Shown: positions 30,237 to 40,058 of the stretch, in pieces
How positions within the stretch are numbered: position 1 is the stretch's first letter
How the letters are laid out: each line of letters begins with the position of its first letter
NCBI GenBank assembly: GCA_019634835.1
Contig: JAHCAO010000014.1
Coordinates: forward strand, 1-56,055
From: Gammaproteobacteria bacterium
Lineage (GTDB): Bacteria > Pseudomonadota > Gammaproteobacteria > DSM-16500
DNA length: 56,055 nucleotides
Direction: 5' to 3'
Translations under genes and position numbers: made by a program
Notes under the pieces: generated by a model
What the model was told of the DNA's origin: nothing
The model's database searches: none
The model's input: the letters and a program-made list of their open reading frames with translations, nothing else

Positions 30237-32060
30237 TCATCGCCCACACAAAAGACGCCTGAACACAGACCCTTTCTTCTTTTTCTTCTTTCCATCAAGA
30301 ACAGCTTCTAACTCCCGTTGTGTTTTGCTCCTCAGACCACCAAAAAGGTTTAACCCTCGATATGCGATTGCCCTTTTATACCATTCATTCTCCTGAATCT
30401 CTTTTATAATAGCAGTATGGTCTTTTCCCTTACCAGGCTGCTGCAGTCGTCTTTCTAACACTTCTCTTAATTGATTTAATGCCTCAATTTTTTTCTTTTG
30501 CCCTATATGATGGCTTTCTTGAACTCGATCTATGGAGCTTTGAATCTTCTCGATTAAATTATCTATTATTTTTTTATTTTCATCATTGGTTCTTTCCCCT
30601 CCTAAGTTTTGCTCTTGTTTTTTTCGCTCTTCCTCCACCACTATTTTCACTACTACCTTTGGGGTGTTCCTAACTATATCATGTAACTCTCCTTTCACTT
30701 TCACTTTCACTTCCATTTCTTTGCAAATCATCTCTATCTCATCCTTGACATTTACTTCCACCTCTTCCTTTCCTCCTTGCAAATTCCTATATCGGATCTT
30801 CCCTGCTGCTAATTTCGGGTTCTCCTGTGCCCATGTTCTTAATTTATTCACGTAAACTGCTATATCCTCCGGACTCCCCAACTTCGCTCTATCCAGCTGC
30901 TGTATTAGGTTAAGTATTTGCACTTGTGCTGATATATCATTCACTCTTTCTTTATATTTATTCGTCAGCCTAGCAATACGATCAATACTGCTTTTGATAT
31001 CAGCTTCACTCTGCTGTACTTTTTGATTCATATTTTCCAATTCATTTTTCACCTGCACAATAAACCGACGTTTTTCCTCTATTGACGCTTCATGTTGAGC
31101 AATCTCTTTCTTTACAACCTGATCTGTAGTGGAAGAGGTTGATGCACGATATTGTGCAATTTTTTCTTCTAATTGCTTACTTTCCTCTAATAACTCTCCC
31201 TTAACGCGACCAAGCTGAATAACTCTTTCCTCTAAGGATGCTGAATACCGTTCAATACTCTCCTTAGTCGCCTGAATTGCTTGCCTCACCTTTTCATACT
31301 CATTTCGAATCTGTTCGTCTCTACCCAGGATGTCTTTAGATACCGTTGGATCTATTACCAATCCAGCCTCTTTGGCATGCTGTATCTTCTCTGTTCCATT
31401 CTGACGACCTAAAGCATTCTGTGCAATCTCTGCAACCTTACCAACCTCCCCCTCCAATAACGCCATCCACTTCGATTTTTCCTCTACTTCTTTTTTATAG
31501 ATTTTCTCTTCAGGCCATGCTTCTTGTTGCTTTTCTAATTTTTTCTTTTTACTTTCCAAATTATCTTTTTCTTTTTTGACTCCTTGTGTTATGAGAGAAT
31601 TTACTTTTTCTTCTTGTTTTTTTGCCCCTTCCACTTGCTTTACATGCTGCCTAATATATGCATCTCTTTCACTTTTTTCCTTCTCTAGCAAATCAAGGTT
31701 CTCTTTTGAAGAAACAACTTTTTGTAAAAAACTTTTCAAGCTGGTTATTTCATCATTATATTTAGTAATAACATTCTCCCGGCTTATTTTTTCTAATTTG
31801 AGAATAAGATCATTAACGAGAACCTCTATTTCTTTGTAGCTCTGATCGTTAATAGTAGTAATAGTAAGTGCATTAATTTTTCTTGCAATAAATTGGAGAA
31901 TTCTTTGTGCTTCCTCCTCTGTTTCATTTAGCTCGCCTGTTATGCCTTTCAATTTTTTGTTTATCTTATCTATCAACTGATAATATTCTTCACGAATTTC
32001 TCGTATTTCATCACTAAATCGAGTGACTACATTCCTATCCTCTTGACGTGAGCCAGCCAT
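30237..32060 (-). CDS. Coiled-coil protein of unknown function, candidate secreted effector
   Basis: 607 residues, extremely rich in Glu, Lys and Gln. Long heptad-repeat regions cover about 10-170, 245-395 and 490-560. There is no signal peptide, transmembrane helix or enzyme motif. A more globular section (about 395-470) contains VYVNKLRTWAQENPKLAAGKI. The C-terminus is strongly basic (GKKKKKKGSVFRRLLCGR). The start is supported by GAGAGGAG 7 bases upstream of the ATG. It stands alone, convergent to the oxidoreductase gene and separate from the lpx operon. Large stand-alone coiled-coil proteins in Legionella and Coxiella are often Dot/Icm effectors; that role is an inference from type and setting, not shown here. 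Confidence 0.75.
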   Translation of the reverse strand: MAGSRQEDRNVVTRFSDEIREIREEYYQLIDKINKKLKGITGELNETEEEAQRILQFIARKINALTITTINDQSYKEIEVLVNDLILKLEKISRENVITKYNDEITSLKSFLQKVVSSKENLDLLEKEKSERDAYIRQHVKQVEGAKKQEEKVNSLITQGVKKEKDNLESKKKKLEKQQEAWPEEKIYKKEVEEKSKWMALLEGEVGKVAEIAQNALGRQNGTEKIQHAKEAGLVIDPTVSKDILGRDEQIRNEYEKVRQAIQATKESIERYSASLEERVIQLGRVKGELLEESKQLEEKIAQYRASTSSTTDQVVKKEIAQHEASIEEKRRFIVQVKNELENMNQKVQQSEADIKSSIDRIARLTNKYKERVNDISAQVQILNLIQQLDRAKLGSPEDIAVYVNKLRTWAQENPKLAAGKIRYRNLQGGKEEVEVNVKDEIEMICKEMEVKVKVKGELHDIVRNTPKVVVKIVVEEERKKQEQNLGGERTNDENKKIIDNLIEKIQSSIDRVQESHHIGQKKKIEALNQLREVLERRLQQPGKGKDHTAIIKEIQENEWYKRAIAYRGLNLFGGLRSKTQRELEAVLDGKKKKKKGSVFRRLLCGR

Positions 32061-32225
32061 AACTAAACTCCTCTCTCGTATAAAAATACGAATAAAAGCG
32101 CCTTAACCTAATTTAAAGTATAGAGGATTTAAAAATTTTGGAATTTATTGAATAAAAATAAAGACTTTCAGAGAATGTGAGTCAATACTTGGTTAACCTA
32201 TCATCCGTTGAGCAGATAAATGATT

Positions 32226-33386
32226 TTATTGAATATGACTCGACGATACTTCCAATACAGCTTCCGCAATACTGCTAACAGAACCCGTGCGTAATTCCTG
32301 ATGGAGTTCAATAAATTTAGTTTGCAGTGCTTGAATTTTTTCTGGGTCATCAAGGTAATCAATAATATGTTGGCATATTTTTTCAGGCTGAGCAGCCTCT
32401 TGAATGAGCTCGGGTACGAGTAATTGGTTTGCCAATAAATTCGGTAATCCTGCATAAGGTGTTTTTACCACTCGTTTAGCTAATTGATAAGTCAGCCACG
32501 ACATACGATAACTAATAATCATGGGCTTTTTAAACAACATCGCTTCGAGGGTAGCAGTACCTGAGGTAACAACAACTATATCCGCTGCTGCCATCACATC
32601 CTGCGAACGCCGCGTGAAAAACTCTAATGGCAAATCTGGAGCATAGTGCTGATAATTCGCATAAAATTCTTGGTAACGCTGTTCATTAATATGTGAGGTC
32701 AAAAAACGTAGGTTCGGCCGCTGCTGCCATGCAAGTTTTGCTGCGTGCAAAAAAGGCGCCGACATGTAACGAATTTCTTGTCGTCTACTACCTGGTAACA
32801 ACGCAACATAGGTGGCATTTTCATCTATACCTAATGCGCGCCGTGCTGAAATTTTATCCGGATGCAAAGGAATCTGCTCTGCTAAAGGGTGGCCAACGTA
32901 GCGAACTGGTACATTGTGCTGCTCGTAAAACTTTGCTTCAAATGGCAGTAATGTCAGCATCAAATCGACTGCTTTCGTAATCTTGTGCACTCTGTTTTGC
33001 CTCCACGCCCAAACACTTGGACTCACATAATGCACTACAGGTATTCCTGCTTGTCGTAGTTTTAATTCCAAACCAATATTAAAATCAGGCGCATCAATGC
33101 CAATAAAAACATCAGGAGGGTGATGAATAAAATGCTGGTATAAATCACGACGTAACTTGATGAGATCCGGCAAGCGGAACAAGGGTTCAATGATACCCAT
33201 CACAGCTAATCGTTCCATGTCAAAAAGACTATGACAACCTGCCGCTATCATCTCCGGCCCACCTATTCCTTCAATCTGTACGTTAGGACAGTAGCTGCGT
33301 AAGGCATGAATTAGCTGAGCACCCAGTAAATCGCCAGATGCTTCACCTGCGAGAATACCAATTTTTTTTATCGCATATTTTTTCAA
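32226..33386 (-). CDS. lpxB: Lipid-A-disaccharide synthase
   Basis: GT19 glycosyltransferase that joins UDP-diacylglucosamine and lipid X to form the lipid A disaccharide at the inner membrane. 386 residues. Motifs: KIGILAGEASGDLLGAQLI, IEGIGGPEMIAAGC, GIDAPDFNIGLELKLR, HYVSPSVWAWRQNR, YVGHPLAEQI, LLPGSRRQEI, SGTATLEAMLFKKPMIISYR. Last gene of lpxD-fabZ-lpxA-lpxB, 12 bp after lpxA. Confidence 0.97.
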   Translation of the reverse strand: MKKYAIKKIGILAGEASGDLLGAQLIHALRSYCPNVQIEGIGGPEMIAAGCHSLFDMERLAVMGIIEPLFRLPDLIKLRRDLYQHFIHHPPDVFIGIDAPDFNIGLELKLRQAGIPVVHYVSPSVWAWRQNRVHKITKAVDLMLTLLPFEAKFYEQHNVPVRYVGHPLAEQIPLHPDKISARRALGIDENATYVALLPGSRRQEIRYMSAPFLHAAKLAWQQRPNLRFLTSHINEQRYQEFYANYQHYAPDLPLEFFTRRSQDVMAAADIVVVTSGTATLEAMLFKKPMIISYRMSWLTYQLAKRVVKTPYAGLPNLLANQLLVPELIQEAAQPEKICQHIIDYLDDPEKIQALQTKFIELHQELRTGSVSSIAEAVLEVSSSHIQ

Positions 33387-33398
33387 GCAAACCTCAAG

Positions 33399-34163
33399 TC
33401 AGCGTACGATGCCAACACTTGATGTTTCTATAAATTGAATTAACTGATTAATTTCTGGCGATTCCATTTTTTGTAATTCTTCTATTGCTTTGGCAACAGT
33501 CAAACCATTACGATAAACAACCTTATAAGCACGGCGTAGTTGACTAATGGTTTCTTCAACAAAACCACGGCGCTGCAATCCAACGGTATTTAAACCAAAT
33601 GGCTTTGCATAATAACCTGATACTTTAACGTAAGGCGGCACATCTTTGATAACCACAGAATTAGTGGCAATAAAGCTATGCATCCCAACGCGGCAACGTT
33701 GAAATACACCAGAAAAGCCACCTAGTGTCACATAGTCTTCTATGACAGCATGTCCAGCTAATGACGCATTATTTGAAAAAATAGTATGATTTCCAATTTC
33801 ACAATCATGGGCAACATGCACGTACGCCATAAAAAGATTATCATTACCTATTTTCGTAATTGACTTATCTTGTATAGTCCCACGATTAATTGTGCAAAAT
33901 TCACGTATAACGTTTCGATCACCTATCTCTAAATAAGTTTCTTCTCCCTTGAACTTCAAATCCTGTGGCATTTCACCAATAGAGGAAAATTGAAATATTT
34001 TATTCTCTCGCCCAATACGAGCTGGCCCTTGAATGACAACATGCGGCCCTATCCAAGTACCTTCTCCAATTTCAACATTGGGCCCAATGACAGAATAAGG
34101 ACCAATATGCACATTGCTACCAATTTTAGCTGAAGAATCAATTATTGCGGTCTTATCAATCAC
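33399..34163 (-). CDS. lpxA: UDP-N-acetylglucosamine acyltransferase
   Basis: First enzyme of lipid A synthesis; adds the 3-O acyl chain. About 254 residues of left-handed beta-helix hexapeptide repeats, then a C-terminal helical bundle. Catalytic His is in YVHVAHDCEIGNH. I chose GTG at 34163, since VIDKTAIIDSSAKIG aligns with the usual MIDKSAF start and AAGGAGG lies 8 bases upstream inside the end of fabZ. An ATG at 34190 would overlap fabZ and add 9 unrelated residues. Confidence 0.95.
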   Translation of the reverse strand: MIDKTAIIDSSAKIGSNVHIGPYSVIGPNVEIGEGTWIGPHVVIQGPARIGRENKIFQFSSIGEMPQDLKFKGEETYLEIGDRNVIREFCTINRGTIQDKSITKIGNDNLFMAYVHVAHDCEIGNHTIFSNNASLAGHAVIEDYVTLGGFSGVFQRCRVGMHSFIATNSVVIKDVPPYVKVSGYYAKPFGLNTVGLQRRGFVEETISQLRRAYKVVYRNGLTVAKAIEELQKMESPEINQLIQFIETSSVGIVR

Positions 34164-34167
34164 AGCT

Positions 34168-34617
34168 TCAGCCTCCTTGTTTTCGTGCACTCATAAAATC
34201 AGCTGAGCAAGCTAATTCACCATCAACATATGCAAAACCCTCCAGTTTCCAAACTTCGCGCTTAGCACGAATCACTTTCACCTCCAAACGAAGCTGATCC
34301 CCTGGCTCTACGACACGGCGAAACCTAGCATTATCAATACCAGCAAAATAATATAACGTACCGTCATCCGGAGAAGTATTAGAGGATTTATACGCAAGCA
34401 CTCCGCCTGCTTGCGCCATCGCTTCAAGAATCAATACACCAGGCATAACAGGGCGGCTTGGAAAATGACCTGTAAAAAAAGCCTCGTTCATGGTAACGTT
34501 TTTTAGTGCAACGAGTGACTCTCCTGGGGTGATCTCAATCACTCTATCAATCAAAAGAAATGGGTAACGGTGAGGCAGGAATTTTAATATTTCATGTATG
34601 TCCATAACAGGTTTCAT
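34168..34617 (-). CDS. fabZ: 3-hydroxyacyl-ACP dehydratase FabZ
   Basis: Hot-dog-fold dehydratase for fatty acid elongation, about 149 residues. Catalytic motif [14 protein letters not shown] (His) and the helix [20 protein letters not shown] (Glu). It overlaps the lpxD stop by 4 bases (ATGA) and its end contains the lpxA ribosome-binding site, so lpxD-fabZ-lpxA are tightly coupled. An ATG four codons later (34605, MDIHEI) is also possible. Confidence 0.96.
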   Translation of the reverse strand: MKPVMDIHEILKFLPHRYPFLLIDRVIEITPGESLVALKNVTMNEAFFTGHFPSRPVMPGVLILEAMAQAGGVLAYKSSNTSPDDGTLYYFAGIDNARFRRVVEPGDQLRLEVKVIRAKREVWKLEGFAYVDGELACSADFMSARKQGG

Positions 34618-35675
34618 GACTTATTTCTCTCTGTGAGTTCTTTTAAAGCAAGTTCTGCTGTTTTAACACGCTGTATTAAATTTTCTAAGCGGTGAAATCT
34701 AGCATTATTTTTACGAAATTCTTTATTTGTCACCGCACCCACAATGCCAGAAGAATAAACGCCTGGCTCACGGATCGATTTGGTGACCGCGGTCATCCCT
34801 GTAATCATGACATGATCAGAAATAGTAATATGGCCTGCAAAACTAGATGTTCCACCTATCATGCAGTTTTTGCCTATCACTACACTACCAGCAATGGCAA
34901 CACCACCTGCAATAATGGTGTTTTCTCCAATACAAACGTTATGACCCACTTGAATTAAATTATCTAACTTGACACCATTTCCAATTATTGTATTTTCAAC
35001 AGCGCCTCTATCAATTGTTGTATTGGCGCCAATATCCACATCATCGCCAATTTCAACACTACCAAGCTGCGGCACTTTATGCCAAACACCTTTTTGATTT
35101 GCAAAACCAAAGCCATCACTGCCTACCACAGCACCACTTGCAATACGTGAGCGCTGCCCAATTTTAACTTTATGATAAATTGTGGTACGTGCATCTAATT
35201 GCGTTGCTTCGCCAATTTCCACACCATCACCAATCACACTGCCATGACCAATGACAACATGCGCGCCAAGCTTTACATTGTTACCAATCACACAATTTGC
35301 ACCCACCACTGCCGATGCATCAATTTGGCAATGAATTCCAATAACAGCAGTAGGATGAATTCCCACCGTCATCTCAGCTTGTTCAGCAAAAAATGCCGCT
35401 ATTTTTGCATAAGTAAAATAAGGATTGTGGCTAATGACTGCATTCACTGTACAACTGGCAGCATCGTCTTCAGTCAAGATAACCGCTGATGCTTGAGTGG
35501 TAGCAAGATATTTACGATACAGTGAATTCGTCAGAAATGTAATATGCCCAGGCTGTGATTGTTGAATAGGACTGACTCCACCAATCAAGCAATTTGGATC
35601 ACCTTGAAGAGTAACGTCTAACCCGCTAATCAAATCAGCTAATTTATATAGCGGTGTCTTAAGCGACGATTTCAT
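34614..35675 (-). CDS. lpxD: UDP-3-O-acylglucosamine N-acyltransferase
   Basis: Third acylation-path enzyme of lipid A synthesis, 353 residues. The N-terminal uridine-binding domain (about 1-100: [18 protein letters not shown]) is followed by hexapeptide beta-helix repeats (about 105-310), including the catalytic-His segment [14 protein letters not shown] and [20 protein letters not shown], and a C-terminal helix. Separated from skp by an inserted inverted-repeat element and a strong terminator, so it may need its own promoter here. Confidence 0.97.
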   Translation of the reverse strand: MKSSLKTPLYKLADLISGLDVTLQGDPNCLIGGVSPIQQSQPGHITFLTNSLYRKYLATTQASAVILTEDDAASCTVNAVISHNPYFTYAKIAAFFAEQAEMTVGIHPTAVIGIHCQIDASAVVGANCVIGNNVKLGAHVVIGHGSVIGDGVEIGEATQLDARTTIYHKVKIGQRSRIASGAVVGSDGFGFANQKGVWHKVPQLGSVEIGDDVDIGANTTIDRGAVENTIIGNGVKLDNLIQVGHNVCIGENTIIAGGVAIAGSVVIGKNCMIGGTSSFAGHITISDHVMITGMTAVTKSIREPGVYSSGIVGAVTNKEFRKNNARFHRLENLIQRVKTAELALKELTERNKS

Positions 35676-35707
35676 AGGTTTTAAATACCTTTCTAAGGTT
35701 AACTACA

Positions 35708-35896
35708 AGTAGCAGAGGGTACATGGCGAGTGTTTGCAACGAGAAGACACAGGTATTTTTCCTTCACCCTTCACCGCAAAACACACTCATCCCTGATTGG
35801 GTTTTGCTCTCGCAGACTCCTGTCTGCAAGTGAATGGTTCATACAAAATACCCGTGTCTTCTCGTTGCAAACACTCGCCATGTACCCAGTAGCAGA
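35708..35896. mobile_element. MITE with perfect 9-bp target duplication, between lpxD and skp
   Basis: AGTAGCAGA is present directly at 35708-35716 and 35888-35896. Between them lies a 171-bp unit with inverted repeats of about 40 bp, outer end GGGTACATGGCGAGTG and arm CAACGAGAAGACAC, with one mismatch. The loop has no gene. A 9-bp duplication points to mobilisation by a transposase making 9-bp staggered cuts (IS1- or IS4-like; inference). The clean duplication suggests a fairly recent insertion. Confidence 0.88.
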
Positions 35897-35914
35897 TTTC
35901 TTATACATTAAAAA

Positions 35915-35941
35915 AAATCTCCTCCATAGTGGAGGAGATTT
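35915..35941 (-). terminator. Rho-independent terminator after skp
   Basis: 11-bp stem (AAATCTCCTCC at 35915-35925 with GGAGGAGATTT at 35931-35941) and a 5-nt loop. On the minus strand it is followed by a run of eight T. It lies about 30 bp after the skp stop, so it likely ends the bamA-skp transcript and separates it from lpxD. Confidence 0.8.
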
Positions 35942-35973
35942 AAAACTCCCAGTACTCTAGCGGAGTGATGCGA

Positions 35974-36513
35974 TTAACTTTTAGTGTTAAACTGCTTTGT
36001 TACATCCTTGGTAATATCGTTTCCGCCACCATAAATAACAGCTTGCGAATCAAGCACTAATGCATAACCTTGGGTCTTTGCGATACTAGAAACAATGCCA
36101 TTTAGATCGCTCAAAATACCTTGCATTACTTTATTTTGTTCTTTTTGTAAATCTTGCTGATATGCAACCACCTTGCTGACTAACTCAGATCGATCAGCAG
36201 CAATTTTCTTTTGTGTAGCATCTTTGTCTTTCTGGCTCATTGTTGGCGATTCTTTTTTAAACTTATCCAATTCATCTTGTAATGATTTTTGTTGCTCGCT
36301 AATTTTGGCTTGGCGATTTTTAAACTCACCTTCTAGTTTTTTGCTAAGCTCAGCCACACGCGGTGATTGCTGTAATACTTGCTGAACATTCACAATAGCC
36401 ACTTTCAATTGTTCACCTGGTGCTGCTACCGCATCAGCTGCTTGACACACTTCTACACCTGTAGCAAGTAAAAGCGCACTCACCAAAATGCCAAATTTTT
36501 TTACGATCTTCAT
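35974..36513 (-). CDS. skp: Periplasmic chaperone Skp/OmpH
   Basis: Chaperone for unfolded outer-membrane proteins on the way to BAM. Start at ATG 36513 (MKIVKKFGILVSALLLATGV) with GGAG 6 bases upstream; longer readings upstream run into bamA. About 179 residues: signal peptide (cleavage near CQAADA), then core VAIVNVQQVLQQSP, long helical tentacles (about 45-140, KQKSLQDELDKFKKE-like), and a return strand GYALVLDSQAVIY. Located between bamA and lpxD as in E. coli. Confidence 0.94.
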   Translation of the reverse strand: MKIVKKFGILVSALLLATGVEVCQAADAVAAPGEQLKVAIVNVQQVLQQSPRVAELSKKLEGEFKNRQAKISEQQKSLQDELDKFKKESPTMSQKDKDATQKKIAADRSELVSKVVAYQQDLQKEQNKVMQGILSDLNGIVSSIAKTQGYALVLDSQAVIYGGGNDITKDVTKQFNTKS

Positions 36514-36628
36514 GATATTCTCCAAAATAAAATTAATTGCCATTTTCCCTATACAACAACCCATTTGTACCAACAACCGCAAGTCCATCGCACCTCTGAT
36601 ACAACGAAACACAATGATGCCATGTTTA

Positions 36629-38971
36629 TTAGAAATTCGCACCAAGAGAAAGCTGGAACACTTCTCTTTCATCATTTTTACGCAAATTCAGCGGCTGAGC
36701 TAAGCTAACCGTAATAGGCCCAAATGGGGTTAGCCAATCTGCTTCAATACCGGTAGAGTAGCGTGGCGGACCTGAGTTGGTGCTCCTACCACCAAAGTTC
36801 CTGTTATTCACAGGACTATAAACATTACCCCCATCCACGAATAAGCTAGTGCGTAGATTATCCGAAATATAATTCGGAAAAATCAAGCTAATACTTGCAT
36901 CAAGCAAAATACTACCGCCAAACGGATGGAAATTTGAATCTCTAGGCCCTAAAGAATAACCTTGATAACCGCGAACGGTATCAATTCCTCCTGCATAATA
37001 ATTCTTAAAAAATGGGAAGTCATATGCTCCATGCAGCCCATTTCCATAACCCAAATTAGCCCGACTCAGCAAGATAAATTGATCTGTTAATGGTAGATAA
37101 TACTTGCCCGCATAATTTAATGTATAAAAACTAACCGATCCGCTATCCAATGGTGCATAAACATCTAAGAACAAAGATTGGGAAGTTCCTTTAGTTGGAA
37201 AAATAGCTCTATCTCGACTATCACGAGAAATACCCAATTTAAAATCTGCTTCCTGGAAATGCCTGCTATGGCGAGCAACAAATGTACTAACCTGATTTGA
37301 GACTCTTCCTGATATTAAGTGAATTAAAATATTTTGGTAACTCACACCTGCCAAGATACGACTAAAAGCCCCGCGCTCTTGGCCAATAGGTATGCCATAT
37401 AACACACCTAGGTTAAACTCGTTACTCGTATACCCTGAAGAAACCCCTGCACCCGCTGGATCTACGCGTGACATAGAAAAACTGATGCTGCGACTTATCC
37501 CATCTTCTGTGTAATAAGGGTTGGTGTAATCAATACCATAAAATTGCTCATATTTACTGCGCGAGAAATTAATGCCTAGTGTATTCCCTGTGCCTAAGAA
37601 ATTCTTTTGGTTAAGGCCAGCGCCAAATATCAAGCCATAAACCTGAGAATACCCCATCTTAAATGAAGCTTGTGCAGAACTGTCTTCTTTTACCTTGTAA
37701 TTCACGTCCACTTGATCGTCCACGTCAGGCACTGGCTTGATCGCCATATCTGCTTCTTTGATATAAGGTAATAAGAGCAACCGTTGTTTAGACTCCTCGA
37801 GCTTGGACGAAGAAGCAGGAGCAGCTTCCATCTGTTGAATTTCGCGACGCAGCACAACATCATTGGTACGTGTATTATCTGAGAAAGTCACTTGCCGCAC
37901 ATAAGCACGCTTACCTGGCTTAATATCAAACATTAACGAAACTTTGCGTGATGCTTCATTCACTACCGGACGAATTGAGATATTGGCAAACAGGTATCCT
38001 TTATCACCGTAAGCATTGGCAATCAATTTCTGTGAATCAAGAACTTTCTGTCGGGAAAATATAGCACCTGGCTTGATTTTAATACGCTTCATTAAATCTT
38101 CACGCGGCACGATAGTACTACCTGTCACATCCACATTTTCTACTGTATAGAGTTGGCCTTCCGACACCACAATGGTAATGTAAACTGACTTTCGGTCTGG
38201 TGTAACTTGTGCCTGAGCAGACTTCACTTCAAACTTGAGATAACCACGGTCCATATAATAACTACGCAATTTATCCAAGCTTGAATCTAATTTTTCTTCT
38301 GAGTAACGATCTGTTTGAGTAATGAATGTAATGTATCCAGAAGTCGTAACATCCATTTGTTTGATCAATGTGCTTTCATCAAATACATGATTACCAATAA
38401 TAGAAATACGACGAACCTTAGCCACTAAGCCTTCAGAAATATCTATCTTAACTAATACACGGTTACGCGGCATGGGTGTCACATTAACATCAACACGCGC
38501 CGTATAACGGCCCAGTTGATAATATTGATTCAAAAGACTTTGCTTGATTTTCTCTAAAATAGAGGGATTATACACACGCCCTTCAGCAACATCTAATGAC
38601 TTCATTACCGTGGTTAATTTGTCCGTGGGAATAACAGAGTTACCGGAAATTTTTAATTGTCCGATGGTAGGGCGCTCTACGACTTGTATGATTAATGTAT
38701 TACTTTCTCTTGATAAATTGACCTGTTCAAAAAATCCGGTCTGATACAATGATCTGAGAATTTCAGCTGTTTTTGCCTGTTGCAATACTTGACCACGCTT
38801 AATGGGCAAGTAACTCTCAACGGTTGCTGATGAAACGCGCTGCAACCCTTGGATTTCAATTTTTTTCACAACAAATGATTGTTGCGCCCATGTTCCATTG
38901 TTAATCAACAATAGAAACATCGCTAAACTAAAGTATACTAATTTTTTCATTGTACTTATTTTTATACGCAT
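36629..38971 (-). CDS. bamA: Outer-membrane protein assembly factor BamA
   Basis: Omp85-family core of the BAM complex, 780 residues. Signal peptide (LVYFSLAMFLLLINNGTWA), five POTRA domains (about 30-430; first begins FVVKKIEIQGLQRVS), and a 16-strand barrel (about 450-780). The lid-loop motif is VRGYQGYSLGPRD (VRGF in E. coli), and the last strand ends QLSLGANF with C-terminal Phe. An alternative start is the ATG at 38950. In this block dxr and rseP, normally between cdsA and bamA, are missing. Confidence 0.96.
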   Translation of the reverse strand: MRIKISTMKKLVYFSLAMFLLLINNGTWAQQSFVVKKIEIQGLQRVSSATVESYLPIKRGQVLQQAKTAEILRSLYQTGFFEQVNLSRESNTLIIQVVERPTIGQLKISGNSVIPTDKLTTVMKSLDVAEGRVYNPSILEKIKQSLLNQYYQLGRYTARVDVNVTPMPRNRVLVKIDISEGLVAKVRRISIIGNHVFDESTLIKQMDVTTSGYITFITQTDRYSEEKLDSSLDKLRSYYMDRGYLKFEVKSAQAQVTPDRKSVYITIVVSEGQLYTVENVDVTGSTIVPREDLMKRIKIKPGAIFSRQKVLDSQKLIANAYGDKGYLFANISIRPVVNEASRKVSLMFDIKPGKRAYVRQVTFSDNTRTNDVVLRREIQQMEAAPASSSKLEESKQRLLLLPYIKEADMAIKPVPDVDDQVDVNYKVKEDSSAQASFKMGYSQVYGLIFGAGLNQKNFLGTGNTLGINFSRSKYEQFYGIDYTNPYYTEDGISRSISFSMSRVDPAGAGVSSGYTSNEFNLGVLYGIPIGQERGAFSRILAGVSYQNILIHLISGRVSNQVSTFVARHSRHFQEADFKLGISRDSRDRAIFPTKGTSQSLFLDVYAPLDSGSVSFYTLNYAGKYYLPLTDQFILLSRANLGYGNGLHGAYDFPFFKNYYAGGIDTVRGYQGYSLGPRDSNFHPFGGSILLDASISLIFPNYISDNLRTSLFVDGGNVYSPVNNRNFGGRSTNSGPPRYSTGIEADWLTPFGPITVSLAQPLNLRKNDEREVFQLSLGANF

Positions 38972-39103
38972 TTATTTTTGCACGCGATTATCGTCAACAT
39001 TAGAGCTGCCAATTATCTTGGCTTTTCAGTGTAAAATCCAGTTCTTTATTTTCCAACTTATGATTACCCCAAATTTTCAACTTCTATCCACTGGTTTAGT
39101 ACT

Positions 39104-39245
39104 AGGATCTGTTAACAATTCGCTAGACTAGGCTAGAAACAGCTGATTTTTGAGAACCACAGCTCTTTAGATAGAAGTCCATGAGTAGCGGATCACAGAA
39201 AAACAGTTATTTCTAGCCAGGATAGTACATTGTCAACAGACCTTA
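39104..39245. mobile_element. MITE-like element (type GGTCTGTT) between bamA and cdsA
   Basis: Imperfect inverted repeats: left end GGATCTGTTAACAAT with GGCTAGAAA inside, right end (reverse) GGTCTGTTGACAAT with GGCTAGAAAT. The right end matches the outer bases of the element at 1175-1337. The TTA next to it (39243-39245) is the cdsA stop codon read on the minus strand. The arms have more mismatches than at 1175, so it is probably an older copy. It fills the place where dxr and rseP are usually found. Confidence 0.65.
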
Positions 39246-40058
39246 ATCAAAATACATCCCCAACAACATACTACCTAGCACGAAAATAGGCGCAGCCGCA
39301 GTCAAACTATCAATTCTGTCTAGTAATCCGCCATGACCAGGTAATAAACTCCCAGAATCTTTTAATCCGGCTTGACGCTTCATCATGCTTTCAAATAAAT
39401 CACCAATAACAGAAAAAATGACAGTGACAACAGAAAGCAGAATAGCCCACGGCCATACTACGAAAGAAGTATGAAAAATAGATAAGGTCAACACAGTAAT
39501 AAGGATTGAAAAAATAATTGCGCCATATAAACCCTGCTTGCTTTTACCTGGACTAACAAAAGGTACTAATTTATTTCTACCCCATTTTTTCCCAATAAAA
39601 TACGCGACAGAATCAGCGCCCCAAATAAGAACAAATAAGAACAATAATGCATAAAGGCCATCATCCTGATCTCGAATATAATTGATTGCTACCCAGCAAG
39701 GCAGCAACACGAACATACCCATGACACCACGCCAAGCTACACTTTTGCTCCACCAGCCACCGCTTTGGGGATAATAAAAAATGAGTGCACTAGCAAATAA
39801 CCACCAAGCTAAAACAAAAATAAAAACCGCTAAGTTAATCGGTATAAAAATCGCCACGCCAAATAACAATGCCACCAAAACCACATACAGAGAACGCTTT
39901 GAAGTTAACTGAATCTCCATTAATCCTGTCCATTCCCAAGCTCCGCCTAATGCAATAGCAGCGGTAAGAATGCGAAATACAGCAGGCGGAAGATAAAACA
40001 AAACTACCAATACGATAGGAATAAGAATAAAAGCTGTCATTATCCGTTGTTTGAGCAT
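39243..40058 (-). CDS. cdsA: Phosphatidate cytidylyltransferase
   Basis: Makes CDP-diacylglycerol, the precursor of membrane phospholipids. 271 residues, about eight transmembrane helices. The C-terminal family signature is present: [20 protein letters not shown] then [12 protein letters not shown], with its conserved acidic residues. Start ATG overlaps uppS by 19 bp. Stop codon coincides with the end of an inverted-repeat element. Confidence 0.95.
   Translation of the reverse strand: MLKQRIMTAFILIPIVLVVLFYLPPAVFRILTAAIALGGAWEWTGLMEIQLTSKRSLYVVLVALLFGVAIFIPINLAVFIFVLAWWLFASALIFYYPQSGGWWSKSVAWRGVMGMFVLLPCWVAINYIRDQDDGLYALLFLFVLIWGADSVAYFIGKKWGRNKLVPFVSPGKSKQGLYGAIIFSILITVLTLSIFHTSFVVWPWAILLSVVTVIFSVIGDLFESMMKRQAGLKDSGSLLPGHGGLLDRIDSLTAAAPIFVLGSMLLGMYFD

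Noticed and set aside
36513..36675. Longer skp reading from 36675
   Set aside because: It would overlap bamA and lacks a signal peptide at its start; ATG 36513 has an SD and a clear signal peptide.
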